Source of the DNA: Actinomadura sp. J1-007
GTDB lineage: Bacteria > Actinomycetota > Actinomycetes > Streptosporangiales > Streptosporangiaceae
Direction of reading: 5' to 3'
Assembly (NCBI RefSeq): GCF_009793335.1
Contig: NZ_WING01000003.1
Location: 1-64,000 of the forward strand
DNA: 64,000 nucleotides
Numbering within the stretch: the stretch's first letter is position 1; each line of letters opens with the position of its first letter. The translations under genes were made by a program, and so were the position numbers. Under the pieces are notes generated by a model. The model made no database searches and was not told the DNA's origin. It saw only the letters and a program-made list of their open reading frames with translations. Of the stretch, positions 11,248 through 22,600 are shown piece by piece.

Positions 11248-11409
11248 CCCGGCCCCCTCTCGTCGTCTCCCGCGCCGCCGTGGCGAGCGCGGCGTCCCGC
11301 AGGACATGATCGCGCACGGCGGCGGCCCCCGCGCGCCCGCACCGCTACGCGCTCTCCCGCCCGCGCCGCCGCTTTACCTCTACCGCACTTGAGGTTTTAG
11401 GGTCGGTGC

Positions 11410-12239
11410 GTGAGCACGACTCTGGTGACCGGCGCGACCGGCAACGTGGGCAAGCACATCGTCTCCAGCCTGGCGCGCGCGGGACTGCCCGTGCGGGCGC
11501 TGGTCCGCGACCCCCGCCGCGCCGAACTGCCCGCGCGCGCCGAGGCCGTGGCCGGGACCTCGCCTCGCCCGAGACGCTGGAACCCGCGCTGCGCGGCGTG
11601 GAGAGCGTCTACCTGATGTGGCCCGGCCTCCCGGCCGACCCCCGCGTCATCGAGCTGATCGCCGCGCACGCCCGCCGCGTGGTGTACCTGTCGGCCGACG
11701 TCCCCGACCTCGCCGAGGGCGAGGAGCCCGTGATCTACCACCAGGAGATCGAACGGCTGATCAGGCGCACCGGGCTGCGCTGGACGTTCGTGCGGGCGAT
11801 CGACTTCGCCACCAACACCCTGGCCTGGGCGGACCAGGTCCGCGCCGGCGTGGTCAGCATGCCCTACGGGCGGCCGCGCGGTCCCTCGTCCACGAGCGCG
11901 ACATCGCCGACGTGGCCGTGCACGTGCTCACCTCCGCCGGGCACGACGGCGCCCGCTACCTCGTCACCGGCCCCGAGCGGTCACGCACGCCGACCAGGTG
12001 AAGATCATCGGCGAGGCCGTCGGCCGCGACGTCCGCTGGACGAGCTCCCCGCCGAGACCGCGCGCGAACGCCTCACGGCCGCGTGGGGCGACCCCGCCTT
12101 CGTGGACGCCAGGCTCCGCGCGTGGAAGTCGTTCGTCGACACCCCCGAACGGGTCACCGACACCGTCGAACGCCTCCTCGGCCGCCCCGCCCGCACGTTC
12201 CGGACCTGGGCCCGCGACCACGCCGACGACTTCCGCTGA
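11410..12239 (+). CDS. NmrA-like NAD(P)H-binding protein, broken by four frameshifts
   Basis: Starts GTG 11410 with TLVTGATGNVGKHIVSSLAR, the Rossmann motif of NmrA/QOR2-type atypical SDRs. The protein continues through four frame changes: near 11555 (into DLASPETLEPALRG), near 11870 (into SLVHERDIADVAVHVL), near 11980 (into QVKIIGEAVGRDVRW) and near 12040 (back to ELPAETARERL). All are in short C/G runs and leave every motif intact, including the HERDIADVA segment typical of the family. Function would be redox sensing or quinone reduction. It is the most damaged gene per length here: consensus errors are likely, true pseudogene possible. Confidence 0.6.
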
Positions 12240-12315
12240 ACCGCCGGACCCCGCCCGGACCGTCCCCGCCGCTGCGGGCCTGGGCGGGGGCGGGGCGGCT
12301 GTTAGCCTGAGCCGC

Positions 12316-12366
12316 ATGAAGCGCGCCGCGATGACGACGACGCCGGAGAGTGTCCCGGCGCGCTGA
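12316..12366 (+). CDS. Thr-codon leader peptide of the threonyl-tRNA synthetase gene
   Basis: A 16-residue open frame, MKRAAMTTTPESVPAR, with three consecutive ACG threonine codons at 12334-12342, ending TGA. TTAGCCT at 12302-12308 is a plausible -10 element putting the transcript start almost at the ATG (leaderless translation is common in actinomycetes). A hairpin follows 14 bases downstream and the synthetase gene opens 100 bases downstream. Ribosome stalling on ACG codons when charged tRNA-Thr is scarce would be the sensing step, as in ribosome-mediated attenuation of amino-acid genes. The codon run and hairpin are seen; the mechanism is inferred. Confidence 0.75.
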   Translation: MKRAAMTTTPESVPAR

Positions 12367-12380
12367 CAGACGACCTGATC

Positions 12381-12410
12381 CGAAGCCCCGGGCGAGTGCC
12401 CCGGGCTTCG
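12381..12410 (+). terminator. Attenuator hairpin upstream of the threonyl-tRNA synthetase gene
   Basis: CGAAGCCC (12381-12388) pairs with GGGCTTCG (12403-12410), then after one C/C mismatch GGGC pairs with GCCC around a GAGT loop. It follows the Thr leader peptide and lacks a U-tract, like most actinobacterial terminators. An alternative antiterminator partner could not be fixed by eye. Confidence 0.7.
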
Positions 12411-12466
12411 TCTCGCGGTCACTCGCCCCGTCCCGCGACGGACGCGAGGAACGCGAGGAGACCGCC

Positions 12467-13695
12467 ATGCACGACCACCGCAAGCTCGGCCGCGAACTCG
12501 GCCTGTTCGGCACCGACCCGCTCATCGGCGCGGGACTGCCGTACTGGCTCCCCGACGGCGCCGCCGTGCGGCACGCGCTGGAGGAGTACGTCCGCACCGC
12601 CGAACGGCGCGCGGGCTACCGGCACGTTCACTCCCCCGTGCTCGGCAAACGGGAGCTGTACGAGATATCGGGGCACCTTTCCCACTACGGCGGCGACATG
12701 TTCCCCGCGATGGACGTCGGCGGCGAGCAGTTCGTCCTGCGGCCGAGCCTGTGCCCCCACCACGCGGTGATCTACCGTTCCCGCTCCCGCAGCCACCGCG
12801 AACTGCCCCTGCGCATGGCCGAGCTCGGAGCCATGTACCGCTCCGAGCCCTCCGGCGTCCTCGGCGGCCTCACCCGCGTCCGCGCCATCCACCTCAACGA
12901 CGCGCACGTCTTCTGCACCCCGACCAGGCGGCCGGGGAGGCCGGCGCCGCGCTGGAGATGATCCGCCGGGCGTACGAGGCGCTCGGCATCAGCGCCGCCC
13001 GCTACCGGCTCTCCCTGCCCGGCCCCGGCGGCAAGTACGTCGCCGACCCGGAGATGTGGCGGCGCGCCACCGCCCTGCTGACCGCCGTCCTCGACGGCTC
13101 CGGCCTGCCCTACGAGGCGGCCGAGGGCGAGGCCGCCTTCTACGGCCCCAAGATCGACGTCCAGATCGCCGACGGCGCCGGCCGCGAGTCCACCCTGTCC
13201 ACCGTCCAGGTCGACTTCCACCAGCCCGAACGGTTCGGCCTGCGCTACGTCGGCGCGGACGGCGGCGCGCACCGGCCCGTCATGATCCACCGTAGCGTGA
13301 TCGGCAGCGTCGAACGGGCCGTCGCCCACCTCCTCGACACCCACGGCGGCGCGCTCCCCGCCTGGCTCGCCCCCGTCCAGGTGGCCGTCCTGCCCGTCAC
13401 CGCCGCCGAGCTGCCGAACGCCGAGGACCTCGCCCGGCGCTGCGCCGACCTCGGCCTGCGCGCCGAGGTCACCGGGCCCGAGGACGGCGGCCTGGGCGCG
13501 CGCGTCCGCCGGGTCCGACTCGTGCCGTACCAGGCGGTCATCGGCCCCGCCGAAGCCGGCGGCGACCACGTCGCCCTCCGCCTCCGCGACGGGCGCCGCA
13601 TCCCCTCGCGGCCCGCCCGCGACGTCCTGGCCCGCATCGCCGCCCTGACCGGCTCCCACAGCACCGACCTGTGGAGCACCACCGCCCCCTGCTAG
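12467..13695 (+). CDS. thrS: Threonyl-tRNA synthetase without TGS and editing domains, one frameshift
   Basis: About 409 residues against about 640 for housekeeping ThrRS: it starts at the catalytic core (LGLFGTDPLIGAGLPYWLPD) and so lacks the N-terminal TGS and alanyl/seryl-tRNA editing domains. Class II motif 2 (YRSEPSGVLGGLTRVRAIH), motif 3 (MIHRSVIGSVERAVAHLL) and the three zinc ligands (Cys in SLCPHH, His in DAHVFC, His before RPVMIH) are all present, followed by an anticodon-binding domain (PVQVAVLPVTAAELPNAEDL). The frame slips once at about 12930, where ACCCCG should read ACCCCCG. ATG 12467 has GAGGAG seven bases upstream. Preceded by a Thr attenuator. Second ThrRS copies of this type often serve as resistance or stress isozymes. 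Confidence 0.88.
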
Positions 13696-13705
13696 CCCGC
13701 CGGAA

Positions 13706-13740
13706 CGGGCCGGACCGCCCACCGAGGGCGATCCGGCCCG
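13706..13740. terminator. Bidirectional terminator between thrS and the TraB-like gene
   Basis: CGGGCCGGACCGCCC and GGGCGATCCGGCCCG form a 15-bp stem with one C/A mismatch and a five-base loop. It lies eleven bases after the thrS stop and thirty before the stop of the convergent gene. Confidence 0.75.
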
Positions 13741-13769
13741 CCGCGGGCATGGAGACCCGCGGCGCGGCG

Positions 13770-14440
13770 TCAGCCGCCGCGGACCATCAGCCATTCGGCG
13801 TCCTGGACGTAGTAGCGGAACCTCGCGCGCAGCGCCGCGACGACGGCGTACATGTGCGCGGCGCCGTACACGACGGCCACCGAGACCGGCTCGCCGCGGC
13901 GCTCCCGGTGGACGTCCGCCAGCGTCGCGACGAGCCGTTCGTCGCGGTCGTCGACGACCGTCCGGCGGATCGCGCCGGCCACCCGGCCCTGCACCCAGCG
14001 GTCGTCGTGCTCGCCGGCCTCGTCCAGGCTCGGCAGGCCGCGCGGGTCCCGGTAGCGGCCGAGCAGGCGCAGGCCGACGGCCGCCGCCGAGTCCACCGCG
14101 CCGTCCAGCAGCCGTTCCGCGCTCGACCGCGCGGGCCCGGGGCGCCCGCTCTCGAAGACGACCGGCACGCCCAGCGACTCCAGGTCCAGGGCGGCCGACT
14201 GGTCGACCAGGCCGTCCCAGCGGAGCCTCGCCATCCGCTCCTGGACGGGGGCGCTGCCGGACGGCGCGCCCTCCGCCACGATCAGCGCGCACCGCGCGAC
14301 GCGCTCGGCGACCTCGTCGTAGAAGCCGCGCTCCCCACGTGGACCATGGGAAACAGCACGAACCGCAACGGCGAGGTCCGGCATCCCAGGGTCAGGACGG
14401 CCGACCGCACGCCGACCACACTCGACTCGATGAACTGCAT
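13770..14440 (-). CDS. TraB/GumN-like (erythromycin-esterase-fold) uncharacterised protein, one frameshift
   Basis: Starts MQFIESSVVGVRSAVLTLGC, then LRFVLFPMVHVG; the frame slips at about 14337, where four G should be five, and resumes ERGFYDEVAERVARCALIVAEG. FPM-H-VG, the FYDEV segment and the VAEG motif, with a C-terminal VVYGAAHMYAVVAAL, match the TraB/GumN family of putative metal-dependent proteases. About 223 residues. The function of bacterial soluble members is not established. Lies 79 bases downstream of the XRE-cupin gene on the same strand and may be cotranscribed with it. Confidence 0.7.
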
Positions 14441-14518
14441 GAAGCGCCCCCTGCCGTGATCCGCCCCCACTCATGAGACCCCCCACGAGCCGTCCGGGTT
14501 GCGGCACGGGACCCTGAA

Positions 14519-15137
14519 TCAGCCGGTTTCGCCGCCGTTCGGGCCTTGGGGAGCCCTTCGCCTTCGGGCGGGCGCGCAGGTGCGCGCGCTCCCCCTGCTT
14601 GCCGAACAGGCTGAGGAACTCCACCGGCTCGGCGTCGGCGGCCCCGAACCAGTGCGGCACGCGGGTGTCGAACTCGGCGGCCTCCCCCGGCGCGAGCACC
14701 AGGTCGTGCTCGCCGAGAACGACCCGCAGCCGCCCGTTGAGGACGTACAGCCACTCGTAGCCCTCGTGCGTCTGCGGATCGGGCTCAGCGGACCGGCTCC
14801 CGGGCTCGATCACCAGCTTGTACGCCTGGATGCCGCCCGCCCGGCGGGTCAGCGGCAGCATCGTCATGCCGTGGCGGGTCACCGGGCGCAGGTGGATGCG
14901 CGGGTCGCCCGTGGGCGGGGCGTCCACCAGCTCGTCCAGCGTGACGCCGTGCGCCCTGGCCAGCGGGAGCAGCAGTTCGAGGGTCGGCCGCCGGCCGCCG
15001 GACTCCAGCCGCGACAGCGTGCTCACCGAGATGCCGGTCGCCGCCGACAGCTCGGTCAGCGTGGTCTCGCGCCGCTGCCGCAGCGCGCGCAGCCGCGGCC
15101 CGACCGCGTCGAGCGCCTCGTCGAGATCGTCGTCCAT
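14519..15137 (-). CDS. XRE-family regulator with C-terminal cupin domain
   Basis: Residues 15-70 are an XRE helix-turn-helix (LRALRQRRETTLTELSAATG, SVSTLSRLESGGRRP); residues 100-185 are a cupin_2 barrel (HEGYEWLYVLNGRLRVVLGE, LVLAPGEAAEFDTRVPHWFG). Such proteins bind a small ligand in the cupin and repress nearby redox genes. The frame runs past the natural end; a one-base shift near 14553 gives GPNGGETG and a stop at 14519. Divergent from the FAD oxidoreductase at 15216, the usual partner of this regulator type; the gap holds TTTG and CAAA half-sites near 15147-15165 that could be the operator. Confidence 0.85.
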
Positions 15138-15215
15138 CCCCCGAGTTTGTCATAACGGCAAAGAGGTTTGCAGATTCGGACGCGCTGGCGCAAGGTGTCC
15201 CGGGAGGTGGTCACG

Positions 15216-16256
15216 ATGACCGATGTACTGAACGACCGCTATGACGTGGTGGTGGTCGGCGGCGGCGCCGCCGGACTGAGCGGCGCGCTGATGCTCGCAC
15301 GGGCGCGCCGGTCGGTGGTGGTGCTCGACGCGGGCACCCCCCGCAACGCCCCGGCCGACGGCGTGCACGGGCTGCTCGGCCACGACGGCGTCCCGCCCCT
15401 GGAACTGCTGGAACGCGGCCGTACCGAGGTCCGCCGCTACGGCGGCCACGTGGTGACCGGCGAGGTCCGCGCCGCGGCCCGCGAGAGCGGCGGGTTCGCG
15501 GTGGCGCTGGCCGACGGCCGCGGCGTCCGCGCGCGCCGGCTGCTGGTCGCGACCGGCCTGGTGGACGAGCTGCCGGACGTGCCCGGCCTGCGGTCCCGAT
15601 GGGGCCGCGACGTGGTGCACTGCCCGTACTGCCACGGCTGGGAGGTCCGCGACCAGGCCGTCGGCGTGCTCGCCAGCGGCCCGATGTCGGTGCACCAGGC
15701 GCTGCTGTTCCGGCAGTGGAGCGCCGACGTCACGTTCTTCACCCACACCATGGCGCCCCCGACCGCGGAGGAGGCCGAGCAGCTCGCCGCCCGCGGCATC
15801 GGCGTGGTGGACGGCCAGGTCGCGTCCCTGGAGATCGACGGCGACCGCCTGGTGGGACTGCGCCTGAGCGACGGCACGGTGGTCGCCCGCCAGGTCGTCA
15901 CGGTCGCGCCGCGGATGGCGGCGCGCGCCGGCTTCCTCACCGACCTCGGCCTCACCCCGGCCCCTCACCCCTCGGGCGCCGGCGAGTACTTCCCCGCCGA
16001 CGCGACCGGCCGTTCCGGCGCGGCCGGCGTGTGGCTCGCGGGCAACGTCGCCGACCTGGCCGCCCAGGTCGGCTCCGCCGCCGCGGCCGCCGCCGGCGCC
16101 GCGGCCCAGATCAACGCCGACCTCATCGCCGAGGAGACCCGCCTGGCGGTCGAGGCCCGCCGCGAACCGTTCTCGGCCGCGTCCGAGGCCCGCGCGAGCG
16201 AGCAGGCGATCGGCGCCCGCCGTCACGGCCTGTCACCTGTGGAAGGGAGCCGCTGA
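15216..16256 (+). CDS. Thioredoxin-reductase-like FAD/NAD(P) oxidoreductase
   Basis: A 346-residue flavoprotein. FAD-binding GGGAAG is at residues 15-20 (VVVVGGGAAGLSGALMLARA), the redox pair CPYC is in VVHCPYCHGWEV, and the second FAD motif is GVWLAGNVADLAAQV. This is the two-domain TrxR/HcaD-like fold; it transfers electrons from NADPH through FAD to a disulfide, or oxidises thiols in natural-product tailoring. ATG 15216 follows GGGAGG at 15202-15207. Divergent from the XRE-cupin regulator. The length and CPYC centre fit thioredoxin reductase homologues that lack a genomic thioredoxin neighbour. It is the last gene before the PKS operon, 440 bases upstream of it. Confidence 0.9.
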   Translation: MTDVLNDRYDVVVVGGGAAGLSGALMLARARRSVVVLDAGTPRNAPADGVHGLLGHDGVPPLELLERGRTEVRRYGGHVVTGEVRAAARESGGFAVALADGRGVRARRLLVATGLVDELPDVPGLRSRWGRDVVHCPYCHGWEVRDQAVGVLASGPMSVHQALLFRQWSADVTFFTHTMAPPTAEEAEQLAARGIGVVDGQVASLEIDGDRLVGLRLSDGTVVARQVVTVAPRMAARAGFLTDLGLTPAPHPSGAGEYFPADATGRSGAAGVWLAGNVADLAAQVGSAAAAAAGAAAQINADLIAEETRLAVEARREPFSAASEARASEQAIGARRHGLSPVEGSR

Positions 16257-16695
16257 CCCGACCACGCACCGGCGGAGCGCGGCCGGGCACGGGCGGCCGC
16301 GTCGCCCGCGCCCGGCCGCGCCGCCGTGCTTCGGCCGTCGCCCGCCTGCCCGTCGCCCGCCTGCCCGCCGCCCGCCCGCCGCCCGCCCGTCCGGCCGCAT
16401 GTCCGGGCGGCCACGCTGAACTCGCCGCGAGGCCACGCCCCGTGCCCCTCGCCTGAACGCCCCGCGCGCCGCGCGCCGGGCCGCACCGCGCGGGGATGCG
16501 GCCTCCACCCGCGGAAGAGGGTGACTTTATGCCCCCTTCGCGGAGAGGTGATCGAGGCGGGACGGCCTTTGTGTTTCTCCTCGCCGCCGTCACCCTCGGT
16601 TAGGGACGACCGGTCACACTCCGTAGTTGTCGGTGATCTCGCGTGGCCGGCGGGGTGTCGATTTCGGCCGTACCGGCGAGAAGGGCGACACGGGT
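16257..16695. other. Intergenic region upstream of the PKS operon
   Basis: No gene seen. 16325-16400 is an imperfect repeat of CGCCCGCCTGCC-like units. From about 16515 the composition changes and the regulatory region of the PKS operon probably begins. Confidence 0.6.
16517..16597. promoter_or_regulatory. Widely spaced inverted repeat upstream of the PKS gene
   Basis: GAGGGTGAC (16517-16525) and GTCACCCTC (16589-16597) are perfect 9-base complements 63 bases apart, about 100 bases before the PKS start, in the least GC-rich stretch of the gap. They could be paired operators or a long hairpin in a leader. No pathway regulator is encoded in the operon, so this is the best candidate control site. 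Confidence 0.4.
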
Positions 16696-19600
16696 ATGCG
16701 GCGGACGAACAGCAGCGGTGACCGGTCGGTGGCGATCGTCGGGGTCGGGTGCCGGCTGCCGGGCGGCGTCAACGACCTCGACGCGCTGTGGTCGGCGCTG
16801 GCGGCCGGTCGCGACCTGGTGGGACGGGTCCCGCGGGACCGCTTCGAGGTGGAACGCTTCGTCGACGAGGCCGCGCCCCGGCCGGGCAAGAGCTACACCG
16901 CCGCCGGCGCGTTCCTGGACGACCTGACGGCCTTCGACGCCGCCTACTTCGGGATCTCCCCCAAGGAGGCCGTCGAGATCGACCCCCAGCAACGGCTGCT
17001 GCTGGAGACCACCGCCGAGGCGCTGGACGACGCGGGCCTCGACCCGGCGCGCCTGGCCGGGACCGACACCGCAGTGTTCATCGGCGTCTCCGACACCTCC
17101 TACGGCCTGGCGAACGTCTACGCGCCGGGCGGGATGAACGCCTACACCATCGCCGGCGGGGCGCTGTCGATCGCGGCGAACCGGGTCTCGCACGCCTTCG
17201 ACCTGCGCGGACCGAGCATGGCGATCGACACCGCGTGCTCCTCCTCCCTGACCGCCCTCGAACGCGCCTGCCGGGAACTCACCGCCGACCCCGCCGACCC
17301 CGCCGACACCGCCGATCCCGAGCGCGACCACGACCAGGGGCGCAGCGGCAACGGCGCGCGCGGCGGGCGGGTCGCGCTGGCCGGCGGGGTGAACCTGCTG
17401 CTGGGCCCCATGTCGTACGTCGGCTTCTCGCAGGCGTCGATGCTGTCGCGCGCGGGACGGTGCGCCTCGTTCTCCGCCGAGGCCGACGGGTTCGTACGAG
17501 GCGAGGGCGGCGCGGTCGTCGTGCTCAAACGGCTGTCCGACGCGCTCGCCGACGGCGACCGCGTGCACGGGGTGATCGCCGGGTGGGGCGGCAACTGCGA
17601 CGGCCGCACCACCGGGCTCGCACGGCCCAACCCGCACGCCCAGGAAGCACTGCTGCGGCGGGTGTACGGGCAGGCCGGGATCGCCCCCGACGAACTCGCC
17701 TACCTGGAGGCCCACGGCACCGGCACCCGCGCCGGGGACGCCGCCGAATGCCTGGCGATCGGCCGCGCCCTCGGCGCGCGCCGTACCGGCGGGCCCTGCC
17801 GATCGGATCGGTGAAGACCAACCTCGGGCACCTGGAACCCGCGTCGGGCATGGCGGGCCTGCTCAAGGCGCTGCTGGTCGTACGGCACCGGCGGATCCCG
17901 GCGTCCCTGCACGCCGGCTCCCCCAACCCCGACATCGACTTCGACGGCTGGGCCTGGAGATCGTCACCCGCCGCGGCCCCTGGACGGCGGCGAGCCCCCG
18001 TACGTGGGCGTCAGCTCCGCAGGATTCGGAGGCGCCAACGCCCACGTCATCGTGACCTCCGCACCGCCCCAGCCGCGACCGGCCGCGCCGCCGCGCCCGC
18101 GCCCGGAGGCGACGATCGCGGAACGCGCCGTACGGGCCGCGCCGGACGCGGAGGCCGGGACGCCGCCGGCCCTGCCGGTGATCGTGTCGGCCGGATCGCC
18201 CGAGGCGCTGAACGACGCGGTCCAGCGGATGGCGGACCGGCTGGCCGACACCCCGCCGCGGGACTTCTACGATCTGGCGTACACGAGCTGCGTCCGGCGA
18301 GGCAAGCACCCGTACCGCGCAGCGGTGACGGCCCGCGACCCCGCCGAGGCCGCCGAACGGCTGCTGGCGGCCTCCGGCGACGGACCCCGCGCGCGTGCGG
18401 CCGACCGGGGCCGGGTCGGGCTCGTGTACTGCGGCAACGGGTCGCAGTGGGCGGGGATGGGCGCCGACCTGCTCACCGCCGACGCCGGGTTCGCGGAGAC
18501 CGTCGAACGGGCCGACGCCGCGCTGCTCCCCCACCTCGGCTGGTCGGTGGCCGAGCGGCTGGCCGCCCCGCCCGGCGCATGGCGGCTGGAGGCCACCGAG
18601 GTCGCCCAACCGCTGCTGTTCGCGGTGCAGGTGGGCCTGACCGCGATGCTGCGCGCCCGCGGCATCGTACCGGCCGGCGCGGTCGGGCACAGCGTCGGCG
18701 AGACCGCCGCCGCATGGGCGGCCGGCGCGCTGACGCTGGAGGACGCGGCCCTGGTGGTCGCCGCGCGCAGCCGGGCCCAGGCCCCCACCGCCGGGAACGG
18801 ACGCATGGCCGCCGTCGGCCTCGCCCCCGACGACGCCGCACAGGCGCTGGCCGCGCACGACGGCCTGCACCTGGCCGCGGTCAACAGCGACCACGACGTC
18901 ACGGTCACCGGCCCCGAGGAACGGCTGCGGGCCCTCGGCCGCGAGCTGGCCGCCGCGAACGTCTTCTTCCGGATGCTCGACCTGGACCACGCCTTCCACA
19001 GCCCCGCCATGGACCCCGTACGGGCCCCGCTGACCAGTGCGTTGACCGCGCTGCGCCCTCGGCGCCCGAGACGCCCCTCGCCTCCACCGTCACCGGCGAG
19101 CTGGTGACCGGCCCCGATCTCGACGCCGGGTACTGGTGGCGCAACGTCCGCGAGCCGGTCCTGTTCGCCCCGGCCGTCCAGCGGCTGCTGGCCGAGGACG
19201 TGGACGTTCTGGTGGAGGTCGGCCCCCACCCGGTCCTGCACGCCTACCTGACGCGGATCGGCCGTACGGACGCGTCCGGCGCCCCGCCGACCCCGCGCCC
19301 GCGACGGCGACCCTGCGCCGCGACGCCGCCGGGCCCGACGCCATGGAACGGGCGGTGACCGACCTGCTCGCGTCCGGCGCGGAGCCCGCCTGGGACGCCT
19401 TCTTCCCGTGCCCGGGCCGGGTGGTGTCGCTGCCCGCCTACCCGTGGCAGCGCGAACGGCACTGGCGGCTCAACCCCCAGGTGTGGATGCGCACCAGCGG
19501 AGACGGCCGCCTGGACCACCCCCTCCTGGGCGAACGGCTCCCCGCCGCCGCCCCGTGCTGGCAGGGCCCGGTCGAACCCGTCCTCGCGCCCTGGCTGCCC

Positions 19601-22600
19601 GACCACCGGGTGGGAGGCGCGATCGTCTGGCCCGGGACCGGCTACGTGGAGATGGCCCTGGCGGCCGGACGGCGCGCGCTCGGCGGACCCGCCGAGGTCG
19701 TCCGCCTGGACCTGACCCGGATGCTCGTCGTGGACTGGGCGAACGCGACCGACGTGCGCCTCCAGACCTCCGTGGCCCAGCGGGACGGCGCGATCGACAT
19801 CACCAGCACCCGCACGGGCGCCGACACCGGCGACGCGCCGAGCCCTCCCCGGCAGCACGCACGCGGACGCGTCCGCACACTGCAAGGCCGGGCGCCCGAC
19901 CCGATCGACATCCCCGCCGTCCGGGAACGCTGCGGACGGCGCGTGGACCGCGAACAGCACTACCAGGCGTGCGAACAGGCCGGACTGAGCTACGGCCCCG
20001 CCTTCCAGGTCCTTGAGGAACTGTGGGCCGGCGCCGGCGAAGTCCTGGCCGCGTACCGCCACACCCACCCGACCGCGGGATCGGCGGCGGGCCTGGAGGT
20101 GCACCCCGCGCTGCTGGACGGCGCGCTCCAGGCCGGAGCGCCGCTGCTCGCCGCCCACGCCGCCGCGGGCCCGACGTTCCTGCCGGCGAAGTTCGGCGCC
20201 GTCCGCGTCTGGCGCGCACCGTCCGCGCAGGGATGGGTGCACGTGCGCGACCGGACCCTGATGGCCGACGAGAAGTGCTGGGACATCACCGTCACCGACC
20301 CCGACGGCACGGTGACCGCCGAACTGCGCGGCGTCCGCCTGCGCCGTCTGCCGGGACGCGACCCGTCCACCGTCCAGACCTACCGCACCGTGATGCGCGC
20401 CGCCCCGCACGAGCACCGGCCCGCCGCCCCGAGCCCGCTGCCGTCCCCGAACGGCTCGCCGCGGGCGCGGCCGACCAGATCGACCGGCTGCGGAGCGCCT
20501 GGCACGGCTTCGACTACGAGCGGGCCCGCCAGGAGAGCACCGCGATGCTCGCCCACGTCACCCGCGACCTGATCGCCGGACTGCTGGACGACGCGACCGC
20601 CCCGTTCACCCTCGCCGACCTGACCGACGGGCGGACGGCCCCGTGGCTGGGAAGGTGGGCGGCTCTGGCCCTGCCGCTCATGCGCGACCACGACCTCGCG
20701 GCCCAGCTCGAAGCACCGGCCGGGGCGCCGCCCGGGAAGCCGCCCGTGGCACGGAACGAACGGTGGCGGCTGCTCCCGACGACGCGCGGATGGCCGACCT
20801 GTGGCGGGAGTCCGTGGAGGGCCAACCCGCGTGGATCTCCCACATCGCGCCGGGCGCGCACCTGATGCGGAACCTGCCCGCCATCCTGGACGGGGAACGC
20901 GACCCGTTGCAGATGCTCCTGGACGGCGGGGCGGCCGAACAGCTACGGCGGTTCTACGACCTCCACCCGGTGTGCCGCTTCCACAACCGCGTCGCCCGCG
21001 CGCTGCTGGAGCAGATCGTGGCCGCCTGGCCCGCCGACCGGCCGCTGCGGATCCTGGAGGTCGGCGCGGGCACCGGCGGCCTGACCGCCGCGCTGCTGCC
21101 GGTCCTGCCGCCCGAACGCGCCCGCTACACCTTCACCGACGTCTCGGCGTTCTTCCTCGACGGCGCCCAGCAGCGCTTCACCGGCTACGACTTCCTCGAC
21201 TACCGCACGTTCGACCTGGACGCCGACCCGGCGCCGCAGGGCTTCACGCCCGGCGGCTACGACCTGCTGGTCGCCGGCAACGCCCTGCACACCGGCACGG
21301 AGATCCGGGCCGCGCTGCGGCGCGCCGCAGCGCTGCTGGCTCCGGGCGGCCACCTGCTCGCCTTCGAGTACCACGCACCGACCATGCTGCTCCCGCTGTT
21401 CGGCACGCTGGACAGCTTCTGGGCCGCCGCCGGCGACCCCGACCGGGACGCCGCCGTGATGATCGACCGGGAGCGGTGGCCCGCGCTGCTGCGGGACTGC
21501 GGCTTCCCCGACCTCGTCCAGACCGGCGACGACCGGGGGCCCGCCGCCGCCGACGCGTCCGTGCTGCTGGCCCGCACCGCCGCGGACGCCGCCCCCGCGG
21601 CCGAGCCGTCCCCCGAAGCCGTCCCCTCGGCGCGCGGCCGGCACGTGGTCGTCGCCGAGACCACCGGCGAACTCCCGCTCGCCCGCGCCACCGCGGCGCT
21701 CCTCGACCGGCACGGCGCCGCGGCCGTGCGGGCGGCGCACGCCGCGCAGGCCGGCACCGACCCCGCACTGTGGGAAGCGCTGCTGCGCGGAGACGACGAC
21801 GGCGACCACGGCGACCACGGCGACCACGGCGGCCCGGTCACGGTCACGCTGCTCCTCGGCGACCCTGACACACCACCGGCCGCGTCCGGCGACGGCCCCG
21901 GCGCACAGGCGGTCGAGCAGACCGTACGGCGCGCCGCGATCCTGCGCGCCATCGCGCTGGCCTACCGCCGCATCCCTGAACGGACCGGCCGCTCGCTGGT
22001 GCTGGTCACCCGCCCCAGCGGAGCCCTGCCCGCACCCGAACGGCCCGTGGCCCCCACCGACGCGGCCGTCTGGGGACTCGTACGGACCCTGGCCAACGAG
22101 CACACGACCGTGGACACGCGCAGGATCAGCCTCGAACGCACCACCCCCGCGGCGGACGCGGCCGTCGCGGCGGACGCCCATCGGCTGGTGCTGGAACTGC
22201 TCGCCCCGGCGGCGAGGACGGCGCCGAGGAGGACGAGGTCGCCCTGACGGCGAACGGGCGTTTCGTGCCCCGGGAAGTCCCGTACGGCCCGAGGACCGTC
22301 CCCGCCGCCGAAGGCGACTCGTTCCGCATCGAGGTCCGCGGCGGCGGGCTGTCCTACCGGCTCGCCTGGACCGAGGCCGACCCGCCGGGCCCGCCCGGAC
22401 CGGGCGCGGTCACGGTCGCGGTACGCGCCGCCGCGCTGAACTACCGCGACATCATGCAGGCCACCGGGCTGCTGCCCGCCGAGGCCATCGAGGGCGGCCT
22501 CACCCAGGACGGCGTGGGCTTCGAGTTCGCCGGGACCGTCACCGCCGTCGGAGAAGGCGTCGCGGGCCTGGCGGCCGGAGACCGGGTCGCGGGGTTCGCG

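Noticed and set aside
16325-16400. Repeat block CGCCCGCCTGCC before the PKS
   Set aside because: Imperfect GC-rich simple sequence, no consistent unit or symmetry.
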